A stretch of DNA of 64,000 nt from Galeruca laticollis (taxonomy: Eukaryota > Arthropoda > Insecta > Coleoptera > Chrysomelidae), in the NCBI GenBank assembly GCA_963921935.1, contig OY998177.1:9761754-9825753 (forward strand), given 5' to 3'. Of this stretch, positions 10,260 to 20,760 are shown piece by piece. A program made the position numbers and the translations under genes. Position 1 is the stretch's first letter, and each line of letters opens with the position of its first letter. The notes under the pieces are model-generated. The model saw only the letters and a list, made by a program, of their open reading frames with translations. It had not been told where the DNA came from and made no database searches.

Positions 10260-11180
10260 AAAACTTCATTTATATGAACTAATGTTCAATTTAAACTGGT
10301 TGACGCGTTTCACTAACACAGCAGCTTTCTCAAAACGATTGAAGGTGTAATTTAAAAGTGTTTTAATATATACAGTGCATAACTACAGAATAATATTTAC
10401 TAATGTTAACAAAGCTATTGAAAGAAATTACCAGAAAATTCCTTCGCTACAAACATTCCTAAGCTGTCTTCTAGGTAAAAAGGTTTAATAAAGGAGAGCG
10501 ATTGATATCTATTTGGTCGTTAAGGAGGTTACCTGAATATTTATTTTTGTTAATCACAAGAGCCTCTAATAAATTTAAACAAAAGGGTTTACCGACTACA
10601 TGTAAAATTTCAAATTGTGTTGGTTTTCTAATAAACGATTTGAATATTTTTGTTGTCATAGCTACGTTTTTGTTCCGAAATTCTAGTTTTAAAATTTCTA
10701 AAAGTTCTACAGATATAAATTTTATCACAGTTGTCATTACCACATTTCAATTTATAAACTCCTGATTTGTTAAATTTTGAAGATTAAGATTTATTATTTT
10801 TAATGAGTTTGGATAAATTGTAATCAGTTTTAAAGCAAATATTCATGTCTAAAGTTTCTAAAAATCATTTAATTTTTAAGGATGGTGTTCCAAAGTATGT
10901 TGAGCTTTTAAATTGTTTATTATTATTTTTATCAGCAAGGAATACTTGTTCTAAAGTCTGTTTTTATTTATGATATTGTCAACTAAATTTGGATCGTAAT
11001 TATTATCAACTGCTATTTATTTTATGATATTTAATTCTTAAATATTAATATATAATGGGGCTGTTAAGAGTCTGTGTATCATACTATTGAAAGCTGCTAG
11101 TTCATGACTGAATTGGTGGACCGGACTATTATGAATTGTAATATCTGTATGTGATGGTTTATGAACTATAGAATAATCAT
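10260..11180 (-). pseudogene. Penelope-like element remnant (RT C-terminus plus GIY-YIG)
   Basis: Reading the minus strand from about 11170 down gives HTDITIHNSPVHQFSHELA followed by FNSMIHRLLTAPL, which is the thumb-region signature of Penelope-like reverse transcriptases. Further on is KFNKSGVYKLKCG, the GIY motif of the GIY-YIG endonuclease. The 3' open part (10743..10471) has a Lys-rich segment, FEILHVVGKPFCLNLLEA and NDQIDINRSPLLNLF, the typical C-terminus. Stops and frameshifts break it throughout, and most of the RT is absent. The AT-rich tail to about 10260, with GACGCGTTTCACTAACACAG, resembles the 3' end of such elements. Penelope-like remnants also occur at 15310 and 18110, suggesting repeated activity in this genome. 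Confidence 0.75.
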
Positions 11181-11213
11181 GTTTATTATTACTTTTCCGC
11201 TCAACCTATCTAT

Positions 11214-12075
11214 ATGCGAGACAAGTATTGGTTTACCCCAAAAAAAGTTGGAATTTTGAAATTTTTTTTTGAGTTATTTTTACGTTTTCCATCAACAACA
11301 ACACGAAAAAACGGTTTTCAGAAAAAAATCCTGTGTGTATGTCGTCGTCGTCGGCCACTTTTTCTTACATGTCTTGTTAGCACGATACAGCCTGTGGACT
11401 GCAATAAGTCACCAATTTTATGATTGAATATTGTTAAGAACTTGTCACAGATGAACCCTTTCGATTTTCAGCTCACCAGAGCCAGTACAACGGGTGCTAT
11501 AGTACTTAAAGTACGACATTTTGTCATTTTTTGAGAAATTTCAGTTTGTTAGCACGATACAGTCTCCTAAGTGCAACAAGTCACCAATTTTATGATTGAG
11601 TATTATTCTGGACATCTCACTCATGAATCCTATTGATTTTGAGGTCACCAGAGCCAATACAACAAGTGCTACAGTACTTTAACTACGATATTTTTGTCAT
11701 TTTTCGAGAAGTCTCAAAGATAAACCTTATTGATATTCAGCTCACTAAAGCCAGTATAACGGGTGCTATGGTTGAAGTACCAAATTTTAGTCATTTTTGG
11801 AGAATTTTCAGTTTGTTAGCACGATATAGTCTCCAGAGAGTATACGATTGATCGATTTTTTGATTGAGTATTGTTCATGGTGTCTCACAGATGTACCCTA
11901 TTGATTTTAACTTGACTAGAGCGAGTACAGCGTGTCCTATGAATCCAGATATACTAAATTTTTGCTTATTTTTGGAGACATTTCGGTTAGTTAGCACGTT
12001 ACATCCCCCGAAGTGTCTAAAAGCAACAATTTCATGATAGAATATTGTTCAGGGCCACAGATGAGGAAAAGTTAG
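11214..12075 (+). repeat. Diverged ~172-bp tandem repeat array with leader (R4)
   Basis: A leader (11214-11376) is followed by units that start at GTTAGCACGATACAG (11377, 11549), GTTAGCACGATATAG (11815) and GTTAGCACGTTACAT (about 11990). Spacing is about 172-175 bp, with one partial unit between 11549 and 11815. Each unit repeats TTTATGATTGAGTATTGTT, CTCACAGATGAACCC, TATTGATTTTCAGCTCAC and CCAGTACAACGGGTGCTA in that order. The leader plus the first half-unit recurs in reverse at 47525-47770, so the array derives from a dispersed element. No protein function is seen. Confidence 0.8.
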
Positions 12076-12267
12076 TTTTAATCCGTTTATTTATATTTGA
12101 AATTGTAATGTCTAAAAAGTTTATAGACTTATTTTGTTCAAGCTCTACGGTAAATTTGAATTTGAATTTTTAAACAAATTATATTGTTTAATTCCATCGT
12201 TTGGTAATTTGTGATTGTTGCACGTACAAGTAAGGCCTTAAAACTATTAAAATGCTTTTTACAAATG

Positions 12268-12545
12268 ATTAAGCTGTCGGTATGATTGCTGTATATGTTG
12301 AATGTCTTCAAAATGCGGCACTTGCTCAAAGAGTATACAGAGCTCGTTATCTAAATCGGCGTTTACGCGATGCGAGAATTCTTCCGCGTTTAGTGTGAAA
12401 TTTGAGTAATACTGGTAGATTTCGACCTCAGTTAAAAAGACACTCGGCTAGAAGAATGAAGACAATATGGTTAATGTCTTAGCATACGTGCAATTTAATC
12501 CCCAAATTAGTACGAGAGCAAGCCTTGGATATATCACGTACTATT
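12268..12545 (+). pseudogene. Tc1/mariner-type transposase N-terminal (DUF4817-like HTH) fragment
   Basis: The frame reads MIAVYVECLQNAALAQRVYR, then ARYLNRRLRDARILPRL, then after a stop a GRFRPQL block, and after a frame change NVLAYVQFNPQISTR. This order of an helix-turn-helix, RRLPxxR and NPQxSTR is the N-terminus of a Tc1/mariner-related transposase family that is very abundant in insects. The rest of the protein, including the catalytic DDE/D part, is missing. A C-terminal piece of a related protein lies far away at 47822-48035; the two need not come from one copy. Confidence 0.65.
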
Positions 12546-12599
12546 ATTCTGATTATTTTTTGACGTTTCTTAAAACCAATGAAAAGCTTCTTTATTTGT

Positions 12600-12847
12600 C
12601 ACAAGGCTAAGTTTCAACCAATTATGTCATTATTATAGTGGGAATAAATATCTTGTGATTATTCTCGAGAATAATCACTGTGGCTTTTATTTGCCTAGCA
12701 AGTGTCAGATAGTTGTCAAAATAATTACCAAATTGTGTCAACGCGATATATAAAATGAGTGAAAATGATCGGCTTAGTACCCTTCCTGATGCAGAAATAA
12801 CAAAAAAGATTTTAGAAAAAATACGCAGGAGGAAACACTTAATATAA
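12600..12847 (+). CDS. Short ORF with flank like the DUF3504-type gene (uncertain)
   Basis: A 30-codon frame (12755-12847) begins MSENDRLSTLPDAEITKKIL and ends after a basic RRRK stretch. It follows a segment with AGTGGGAATAA and a palindromic ATTATTCTCGAGAATAAT, closely matching the arrangement upstream of the DUF3504 pseudogene at about 3180-3260 in reverse. Its sequence loosely resembles the SVDEIRNIIIES start of that pseudogene. I read it as the 5' end of another copy of the same family, cut off after the first exon or by deletion. It could also be a chance frame behind a conserved promoter-like element. Confidence 0.35.
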
Positions 12848-13109
12848 CAAGGAATTCCAAATCCTCAATAAATAATGAGTCTCGAAATATTTTTAATAAT
12901 TGTGGTTTTCATTGTACTAATTTAAATTGTTAATTCTTTTAATATATTCACAATGTGTCAACGATATTTCCGTATATTGTAATAAATAACTAAATTAAAT
13001 TTTTCAATAATTTTATGATAGTTTTATTGATCTTTTTTATTGTAAACATTTGTGAATCAAAAAATAATCTAGTCAAATATAACTCGCGAGTTCCATAAAT
13101 TAGAAAATA
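12848..13109. other. AT-rich spacer, no gene
   Basis: Very AT-rich, no frame or repeat recognised. Confidence 0.4.
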
Positions 13110-13265
13110 ATTTCACAGATTTTGTTCAAACTTGTTGCCATTTGGAAAAAGCCACTCGAGCCCTGCGGGTTCTCGTGACTATTGCCTGGCAACAAGTTTT
13201 CAAAAAATCTGTCAGTTTATTTTCAATTTATTCTTACTCTCCCGTTATATTGTTACTGAAAATAT
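13110..13265 (+). repeat. Dispersed palindromic repeat R2, copy B
   Basis: An imperfect palindrome AACTTGTTGCC...GGCAACAAGTT surrounds a core with CACTCGAGCCCTGCGGGTTC, followed by TTTATTTTCAATTTATTC and a TATATTGTTAC end. It matches 297-445 in the opposite orientation. The family looks like a small hairpin element. Confidence 0.65.
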
Positions 13266-13714
13266 TTTTCACGATCTTTTTTTAGCCACTTCAGTATATA
13301 TTCTTTCACCGCAAGTCTCTACGACGAATATTTTCCGAGATACAGCACTTTGCATTCTTATTTGACCACTCGGTACAAGAGGAACAAATGAAAGCGGACA
13401 CCGAGTTAAAAATATTGTACATCATAGTAGTCATACAATTCATATGGTCAATATCGAAAACTCACCGACGACAACTCAAAAGAGAAATATCAAGAAATGT
13501 GTAGAGTCAACAAGCAGTGAAGACAAGTGGTAGCAATACGCGTCTAGAAGGAAAATTATAAGTTATAAGATATAATCTATTTTTGTGAACTCATTTTCGT
13601 GTAGATTTTCTATTTTTTATATACGTACCCAAGTAGGTGCGTAATATTTTCTTTTAAAATGTACTAATATCAATAACTTGGGATGAGTTTTAGGTTAGGC
13701 TGAACTCAATAAAT
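13266..13714. other. Sequence upstream of the duplicated segment
   Basis: No gene recognised. The last part may be leader of the gypsy-like remnant that starts at about 13715, since the gag-like translation continues directly from here. Confidence 0.35.
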
Positions 13715-15309
13715 GATGAAATCGTTAAGGATAGTAAAATAATTTTTAAAAAGGATGTACCTGAAATTTCGAATGTTTACTTAGATATGATTAATAATTT
13801 GGAGATTCTATACAATAATTTCATTCATATGGTCAGTAGAAACTCAAAGAAATTAGATGAAACACTAGAAAGTGTGTGTGAAAAATATTTCAATAGAGTT
13901 AGAGACAACGTTATTAGATTGTTCCTAGTGCTAAATTGTACTATTAAAGTACCTACATCCATTTGCAAATGATCTCAGAGGTATTGAACGAAGTGAGCAA
14001 CAGGGAGAACGAAAAGAAAATGGCGTAAAGCTCGAATTATTTTTTAATTTTGTTAGTAAGGTAATACCGAGTGAGTTTAATGGTGATACGAGTGAATTGC
14101 AATATTTTCTTGATGCATAAGGTTTATTACCATTAAACTCAATAGGTAATGAAAGTAAAGCAGTAATAATATTTATTAAAACGAGGTAAGGCCAGGAGCC
14201 TGATTATAGCAGATAATTCGATTCTATAATTAGTTAAGACACTTAAGAATGGGATCACAGGAAATAATCCTGATCTTATTTTAGCTGAGTAAGTTCCGTG
14301 AGAACAATAAAGATTTGGAAACCTACGCCACAGAAAAAAGAGAAGCTACCGAAAAGCTACGGGCAGCATACATAGTACAAGCAATGCCTGCCAATTTAGC
14401 CAAAAAGTACACTACCGAAGCATTGGTAAAGTCTGTCACATTGAACGCCACATCAGAATCTACGGGAACAATGGTAGCAGCTGGAAACTTTGTGACACCT
14501 CAAGATGCTGAATAAACTTGTGTCAGTTGGGGGTTTTACGATTCAGAGATGAGAAAGAGCTGTACTTTAGGTAGAACTGTAATATTTCATAGGAGAACGG
14601 GTTACGCGATGCGAGGAAACCAAAACAGACAGTACGGCGCTTTTCAAAGGAGACAAAACTAGCATAATAATTGTAATAAATTCCAGAACAGGGGTAGAAA
14701 GCATATGAACATAAGAATATGTGATGGGACGAATGAGAACGAAAATTAACAGCAATTGGGGTTTTGAATGTTAAGAATCAAACAAATAATGAATCGACAG
14801 TTCCAATACCAAGTAATGCAATACTAGGTAGAGATTTCATGAGCAGTCACAATTGTAACTTAGATTATTCTCAGTTAGTATTACACGTAAAAAGGTGAGT
14901 CTAAAAAATCGATCACTATTCGAAATATTGATAATCCGGAATATGATATGATCGCAATACCACCTAGATATTAAGTGAAGAGATATTAGACAAATTTTGA
15001 AGTCGGAGACGAGACAAGGTTGTAAAGCAATAGGAATTAGCACCAGGAGTATTCATAACAACTATTATCTTAGCGAAAAATTCTTACGTTAGAATTTTAA
15101 ACACAAATGACGAAATTATGTCTATAGAAACTAATGATATTGAAATTTGGATTTAGATTTGTTTTATGTATACACGATAGTGAATGAATGTTTTGGAAGA
15201 ATAATTGAACTTAGACGTACCAGAATACGTGAGAGATGGTTTACGAATGTTTGTGAAACTTCAGACACTTTTTCTTTGAAAAAACGACATATTAACACAT
15301 ATATCACAA
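13715..15309 (+). pseudogene. gypsy-like gag and protease remnant, copy 1
   Basis: The gag-like part has YLDMINNLEILYNNFIHMVS, LDETLESVCEKYF, then a capsid-like stretch with PSEFNGDTSELQYFLDA and a 66-residue frame (14315-14515) with MPANLAKKYTTEALVKSV. After a basic region, the protease C-terminus appears as NAILGRDFMSSHNCNLDYS (14812-14880), the ILGxDF motif of retroviral-type aspartic proteases in gypsy elements. The Pol linker continues to 15309 with frequent stops. There is no RT or integrase. The element is dead and is cut at 15310 by a Penelope-like insertion. Confidence 0.65.
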
Positions 15310-15330
15310 GAAAGTAACGTTAGTACAAAA

Positions 15331-15702
15331 TTGTTAAATGTAAAAACAAAAATACCACTATTAAAGAAGTCAGGTATATATAAACTCAAATGTCCAGAAT
15401 GTAATGCTGTCTATTTGGGTCAGACCCTTAGGAATTTTGAAATACGATACAGTGAGCACTTACGAGCATACAGATTAAAACAACCAGATAAATCCTACTA
15501 CACAAAACATCTACTTGACACCAATCATTCATTGACATCTAACACAAAACTAGAAGTACTACATATTTGTGAAAAGAAACAAGAACTGGATTTCCTTGAA
15601 GAACTGGAAATTAGAAGACATTTAAGAAACCCACAATATGAAGTTGTCAATGAACAGTTAAATCTAGGGAATTCTCCACTAATAAACTGTCTTCTTAAGT
15701 GA
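15331..15702 (+). CDS. GIY-YIG endonuclease domain of a Penelope-like retroelement
   Basis: The 123-residue frame carries KKSGIYKLKCPECNAVYLG (GIY near residue 15, YLG near 31) and then QTLRNFEIRYSEHLRAYR, with the conserved Arg and His-containing helix. It ends NSPLINCLLK, as in other Penelope-like proteins. In these elements the domain lies C-terminal to the reverse transcriptase and nicks DNA for target-primed insertion. Only this domain is present; the RT is absent upstream, so the copy is 5'-truncated. The frame itself has no stops, so the insertion seems fairly recent. The zinc-finger-like CPEC just after GIY is typical of the family. Confidence 0.85.
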   Translation: MLNVKTKIPLLKKSGIYKLKCPECNAVYLGQTLRNFEIRYSEHLRAYRLKQPDKSYYTKHLLDTNHSLTSNTKLEVLHICEKKQELDFLEELEIRRHLRNPQYEVVNEQLNLGNSPLINCLLK

Positions 15703-15949
15703 TAATTGTAAAGATCAGCAGATATAGTTTTCCTGGTTTTCTATATCATTGCACAGTTATACTGATCTTAATTGGAAAAATGATATCCAGGATATCACCA
15801 TAGGGCTAATAATATCTAAGCTTCAATATTTGTAATATCACATCTTCTTTTTTTTTTCTATAAACATATATTAAGCCAATCACAAGTTAGGTTACTTCTT
15901 GGTCTAGCCAAATATAACTACTAAACATCAGGTAGGCATAAAATGAAAT
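15703..15949. other. 3' tail of the Penelope-like copy
   Basis: Contains ATCAGCAGATATAG and a T-rich run. No second frame is seen. Probably untranslated tail. Confidence 0.4.
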
Positions 15950-16117
15950 GTAACTTCTGTCATTCTGACGATGATATTGATTTATCGAAACAATTGTCAT
16001 TTTTTTAGAATTTTCAATAACTTGTATTATATTGTGGAATTAACTAGAGACCGTGAGTTTCATTTAAAAACACTAATATGAGCATATTCCACGAAGTAAG
16101 GGTCGAGACAGTCAATT
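15950..16117 (+). repeat. Repeat R1, single-arm copy
   Basis: Runs from TGTAACTTCTGTCATTCTGA through TTTTTTTAGAATTTTCAATA, GTGAGTTTCATTTAAAAACA and CCACGAAGTAAGGGTCGAGA. It matches the right arm and extension at 6017-6140 and the unit at 49013-49200. Confidence 0.85.
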
Positions 16118-16951
16118 ACATACATCACAGTTTGCCTTTGTATATCACAATTAATCATTTGAAGATATCTTCCCGGAAGAGACAGTAGTTTCGAATAGTC
16201 AACAACATGTCTAAAATGCTCAACAGAATCAAAGTGAAAATAATAAGAGAGTGTAATTTTATTTCAATTTAAACATAGAACATTTTTAGAAAAGAAAAAC
16301 TAACGAATTGGACCTTTTTCTTTAGGTAGAGACAGTTATCAAATATTAGAGTCTTTGTTTTTATATTTCTTCAAGAATTTTACGAATTGTTGAACTTAAT
16401 AGTAATTTTTCACATTTACAATGAAATTTGAAATAGCAGCGTGATATTAATGTGAGACATTCGTATACAAAAATTTGATGTTAATTTTTGGTGTACAAAT
16501 ATCAAGAATATGCAATTTCAGGGCCAAAACTGAAATGTTTAAGTGAAAAGAAAAACCAAATGAACAAATGGAAAAAATTAAAATTTTTAATTTAGAAAAA
16601 AGTATTAAGAATTTTATTACTCGATTTTCCTGATTACTTTAGACTAAATTCAGTTTTAATTTAAAAAAAATTTAGGTATATGTAGTAGAGAAAGAACGTC
16701 CCTCAACAAGATATAATTAAATGAGGATTAGAAAAAAAGGTCTTCACTTTGGGAAAATCTCAGGTGCTTGATTATTCTTTTGAATGATTGATCTTTGTCA
16801 TGATTTGTCTTATTCTCTGATGATAATATGAAAAGTACGCTAGACGTCTTTTTCTAATGGTTTCAGTTTTATAAATAATGATGAATTAATTCAATTTACA
16901 TTGCATTTTCTCAGAATACCAAAATTTTTTGATTATATTAATTAAATTTAC

Positions 16952-16997
16952 CTGTGAAATGTATGCTTAAACTTAAAACAAAATATATGAGCAGCAT
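16952..16997 (-). CDS. Signal-peptide first exon of the host secreted protein (copy 1)
   Basis: On the minus strand the ATG at 16997 starts MLLIYFVLSLSIHFT plus one base of the next codon, and then a donor GTAAAT follows at 16951. The 15 residues form a short hydrophobic signal-peptide core ending in a small-residue region, as expected for secretion. The exon ends in phase 1. The only intact cysteine-rich exon in the window (6429..6313) starts in phase 1, so the two join in frame and would give a cleavage site just before the cysteine module. The exon is conserved in copy 2 of the segmental duplication. The linkage across about 10.5 kb of repeat-filled DNA is inference. Confidence 0.55.
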
Positions 16998-17290
16998 CTT
17001 GCAACCAAAATCTCGGTAAGTTACTTATTAACTGATAAATTATAATAATACAATTCGACACAGGTGTTTCTTTATCAAACAAGATAATACCTAATATCGA
17101 AGTGACTATGATAATCAAATGAGATGTTTCAGCACGTTCGAAAATGATTTTTATTTAAAAGTAAATTATAACTGAATATGTAGGAAGTCGGTAATTTCAA
17201 CTCATAGGGAAGATTAGGTCGGACTATTTGAATCTTTGTTCAGGTAAACCACAGTTGAAGGTAGAATCAAAATGGGCGCTTTGTCACTGT

Positions 17291-17300
17291 TATATATACA
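17291..17300 (-). promoter_or_regulatory. Candidate TATA box upstream of signal exon, copy 1
   Basis: The minus strand reads TGTATATATA about 295 bp upstream of the start codon, at the very end of the duplicated segment. Copy 2 has TGTATATAG at the same relative place. No clear initiator was identified. Moderate to low confidence, because TA-rich strings are common here. Confidence 0.35.
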
Positions 17301-17319
17301 GCTCTTTTAGTCAGGACAA

Positions 17320-18105
17320 TGAACTGTGTGTTAAATTTGGAAATTATAAGAAACTATGAAAACGCTGGTTAAAAATGTACCTAATAGCAACTTCAAATCA
17401 CTTACCGATGGCAATAAATGTTTGACGTTGGATTTATTCTGTTAAAATCAAACACTCGTACAAGATTAGTTAGGGGTTTAAACGAATTTTATAAGGTGAA
17501 AAACTAGTTATTTTGGATGCTGAGAGTGAAGAGTACGCAGAAACTTAAGGTTTTAACAGCAAGAGAGGTAGGGCACCTACGACGCTTGAGGGCCACAACA
17601 TATTCAAACGAAAATTATTTAAGAGCAGTTACTTATAGGCCTTTATTGGTAACTATTACTGCTATTCACATCATATTCAAATACTAAGTCTTTAGATATT
17701 GATATTACATTTCCAAACATGAACATAGATCAAGAAATTTTCATGTCTGTATGTGGACAGAATTTGAGGAGCATGGAAGTAAGAGTCAAATTATCGGTTG
17801 AACAATTGAGCAATTTTAATATGAAAAAGCCATTAGAATTTTCAATAATTGTTGAATAACGAACAGAAGTTTACTGTTTCGAGCTTTACTAGGTGGAATC
17901 TACTAAGAATACTTTTTAATTCAAACTAACTGTTTCTGTAACTCTAATATAATGAAAAATGGTCAAATTCTAAAAAATTGACAATTGTTTGTAAATTTAA
18001 TTTTTGGGGGTACATTATTAATATGATTTCATTAGAAGTTGAAGAAAATACTCAATCGATTTTCTTGATTTAAAAATTCAAAGAGTTGATAACGTACTTG
18101 ATTAT
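17320..18105. other. Spacer between duplication copies, contains an R1 copy
   Basis: No gene recognised. R1 in reverse orientation occupies about 17860-17985, with TTTACTGTTTCGAG, GTGGAATCTACT, AACTGTTTCTG and AATTCTAAAAAATTGACAAT. The rest is AT-rich with no frame. Confidence 0.5.
17860..17985 (-). repeat. Repeat R1, diverged copy
   Basis: Reverse-orientation match to the R1 module (GGTGGAATCTACTAAGAATA, AATTCTAAAAAATTGACAAT). It lacks an inverted partner arm. Confidence 0.7.
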
Positions 18106-18109
18106 TCAA

Positions 18110-18287
18110 TTTTCAGATAACAAACACACTGATGTGATTATTCCATATAATTCCAACCATCCTATGTCACAAAAATTAGCAGCAAATAATTTAATGATAC
18201 CTACATAGAGCATTTTCAGTTCCTATGAATAAATATCATTTTGATAGAGAAATAAGTTACTTTATAAAAAAGAGAAAAAGTGACTAT
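18110..18287 (+). pseudogene. Penelope-like RT fragment
   Basis: Reading across frames gives NKHTDVIIPYNSNHPMSQKL, then AANNLMI and a PMNKYHFDREISYF segment. This is the thumb/C-terminal RT region of Penelope-like elements (compare HTDITIHNSPVHQFSHELA at about 11150). The fragment is under 200 bp and ends exactly where duplication copy 2 begins, so it marks the junction. Confidence 0.6.
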
Positions 18288-18291
18288 ATTT

Positions 18292-20760
18292 GATGAAATC
18301 GTTAAGGATAATACAAAATTTAAAAAAAAGGATATACCGAAAAATTCGAATACTTACTTAGATATGATTAATAATTTAGCACTTCTACATAATAATTTCA
18401 TTAATATAGTCAGTGAAAACTTGGAGAAATTAGATGAAACACTACAGAGTGTATGTAAACATATTTCAATAGATTTAGATATAAGGTTATTAGATCGTTC
18501 CAATAGCAAAGTTGTCGCATTATAGTACCTACATCTATTGGCAGCAAATTAGCCCAGATGTATTGGACGAAGTAAGCGACATGTAGAACGAAGAGAAAAT
18601 AGTGTTAAGCACGAATGATTTTTCAAATTTCGTTAGTTCTTAATGCATAAGGCTTATTACAATTAAACTCAATAGGTGATGAGAGCAACGCAGTATTTAT
18701 TAAAAAGAGATTAACATGCAAGGCCAGGACCCTGATCATAACAGAGAATTCAATTCTATAATTCGTAGAGACACTTAGGAATGGGATAACGGGAGATAAT
18801 CCTAGTCTTCTGTTAGCTGTGTAAGTTCCGTCTGAACAATAAAGACTTGACTACCTACGCCACAAAAATAGAGAAACTGCCGAAAAACTACAGGCTACAT
18901 ACAAAGCAGAAGAAATGGCTGCTAATTTAGCCACAAAGTACACTACCGTTCAACGGTCAAGTCAGCCACATCAGAATCGAAAGCTTTGTGACACCCCACG
19001 AACTAACCAAACTTGTGTTAGTTGAGGGTGTTACGAATCAGCAACAAGAAAGAGTGCTGCATTTTAGGGATAACCGTAATATGTTTCATAGGAGAACGGG
19101 TTTCAACCAAAATAGAGGTTATGCGAACATGCCACACAATACGGCGAATATAAAACAAAGCAAAACAAGCATAATAATTACCAGAACAAGGGTAGGAACT
19201 ATAGGAACATAAGAATATGTGATGGGACGAATGAGAACGAAAATCAACAGCAATTGGGATTTTGAATGTTAAGAATGAAATAAATAATGAATCCACAATT
19301 AACGACAGTTGTTCAATTTACAATTTACTTCACTTTCTAATTTGATAGAAATTCAAACGAATATTTCCGACCAAATTTATAATTTTATGTTAAATACGGT
19401 TGCAGACATTACATTGATAAAAATCTCCAAAAATTTTTCACATCTTTTAATATAAACAAATAAAATATAGAATATTAAAGGAATAGCCAAAACCTTAGGG
19501 GAAATAATTGTTCGAAAATATGGTTCGAACTGTAAAACTCTATGTTGAATAGAATTTACAAAACATCTAGTCTGAATGGAAGAGATTACTACCCTTTTTG
19601 TATTCCGAAAACTACCAGAATACCTTTTGTTATGCATCTTAAATTCTTCTGAAGTTTTATGGTCGAAAAATATCCTTAGTAATAAGAATTTCAATAAGCC
19701 ATTTGTAAAAATATCTATTTGATTTTATTGATGGCATTCTCTGAAAAGGGTTTTGGGCAGCAACAATCTATTGAATATTTCCTTTATAATTCTCACTCAT
19801 GACCGATTTTGGAAATTCCAGAAGAAGTGGAGGTCCGTATTTCTAGTTTGAGGGGGGGACTTACGAGTCTTCTTCTAAAAGATATCTCATCTCAAACGGC
19901 AGTCTTGAATGCTTCTTCTAGTGAATCGGTTCAGCTCAGTTGTATCTCAGTACCTTTATTGAAGTAACGCAAGTGTTTTATTTCCGCTCAAGTATCTTTC
20001 GGTAACTAATGGTAGCAAATTTTCACAACGAAAAGAAACAGTGTAAAATTATAATAAGTGTACAAGAAGTACTATGTGTATAGTTCTGTAAATATATTAA
20101 TAGTGTCCGACTTCGATTTTTATTTTACAAACAATCTAACAACTGGCAATACAGTGCATTAATTATCAAAGAACGTGCAATACGTAACAATAAATATTCG
20201 TCTTTACATCAATAATGTAGTTTTTAAACATCGTTTTCATGTAGTTGATGAAAATTTTCCAATACCATGTAATGCAATACTAGGTAGAGATTTCATAAGC
20301 AGTTATAATTGTAACTTAGATTATTCTCAGTTAGTATTACACGTAAAAAGATGAGTCTAAAAAATCGGTAACTATTCAAAATATTGATAATCCGAAAAAT
20401 GATATGATCGCAATACCACCTAGATATGAAGTGAAGAGATATTAGACAAATTTAGAAGTCGGAGACGAGACAAGGTTGTAGAGCAACAGGAATTAGCACC
20501 GGGAGTATTCATAACAACTATTATCTCAACGGAAAATTCTTACAATAGAATTTTAAACCCAAATTACAAAATTATGTCCATAAAAACTAATGATATTGAA
20601 ATTTTGGATTTAGATTTGTTTTATGTATACGCGATAGTGAATGCAAGTAAGAATAGAATGAAAGTTTTGATAGCATCATTCAACTTAGTCGTACCAGAAT
20701 ACGTTAGAGACGGTTTAACGAATGTTTGTGAAACACTTTTTCTTTGAAAACGACATATTA
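18292..20760 (+). pseudogene. gypsy-like gag and protease remnant, copy 2
   Basis: The gag-like frame (18280-18525) has NTYLDMINNLALLHNNFINI and LEKLDETLQSVCKHI. Capsid-like and basic nucleocapsid-like pieces (FHRRTGFNQNRGYANMP) follow. The protease part is better kept than in copy 1: about 20190-20345 reads INNVVFKHRFHVVDENFPIP and NAILGRDFISSYNCNLDYS. The Pol linker then runs to about 20760 with stops. No RT, RNase H or integrase. The gag and protease are separated by a copy-specific stretch at 19290-20140. Confidence 0.65.
19290..20140. other. Copy-2-specific stretch with LTR-like features
   Basis: This piece separates gag and protease in copy 2 and is absent from copy 1. A purine run GAGGGGGGGA at 19849-19858 could be a polypurine tract. 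The following approximately 280 bp resembles an LTR, with TCTTCTAAAAGATATCTCAT and a TGTAAATATATTAATAG region. It ends at ACAACTGGCAATACAG near 20140, which could be a primer-binding site. LTR start and end dinucleotides are not clean, so this stays tentative. Confidence 0.3.

Larger units (their letters stand above)
15310..16117 (+). mobile_element. Insertion specific to duplication copy 1 (Penelope-like 3' end plus R1)
   Basis: Comparison with copy 2 (about 20760-20775) shows that everything between ACACATATATCACA and TACATACATCACAG is extra in copy 1. The flanking CATATATCACA and CATACATCACA are near-identical and could be a target duplication of about 11 bp. The insert holds an intact GIY-YIG frame (15331-15702), an AT-rich tail, and at its 3' end an R1 module. 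The insertion happened after the segmental duplication, or was lost from copy 2. Confidence 0.65.
13715..17319. repeat. Segmental duplication, copy 1
   Basis: From GATGAAATCGTTAAGGATA at 13715 onward this region is colinear with 18292-21970. Shared blocks include the gag-like frame, the protease region, ATCACAGTTTGCCTTTGTAT (16123), the signal-peptide exon and the TATA-bearing end (CAGCTCTTTTAG, about 17300). Divergence is moderate, with many substitutions and small indels. Copy 1 has an insertion of about 800 bp (15310-16117) that copy 2 lacks, and it lacks about 950 bp that copy 2 has at 19290-20240. The two copies are in direct orientation, separated by about 970 bp. Confidence 0.85.

Noticed and set aside
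10502..10765. 87-codon plus-strand frame
   Set aside because: It is antisense to the better-supported Penelope-like GIY-YIG C-terminus on the minus strand.
19849..20140. PPT-LTR-PBS arrangement implying tandem LTR elements
   Set aside because: The LTR termini are not clean TG/CA and what follows is protease and not gag, so I kept only a low-confidence LTR-like note.
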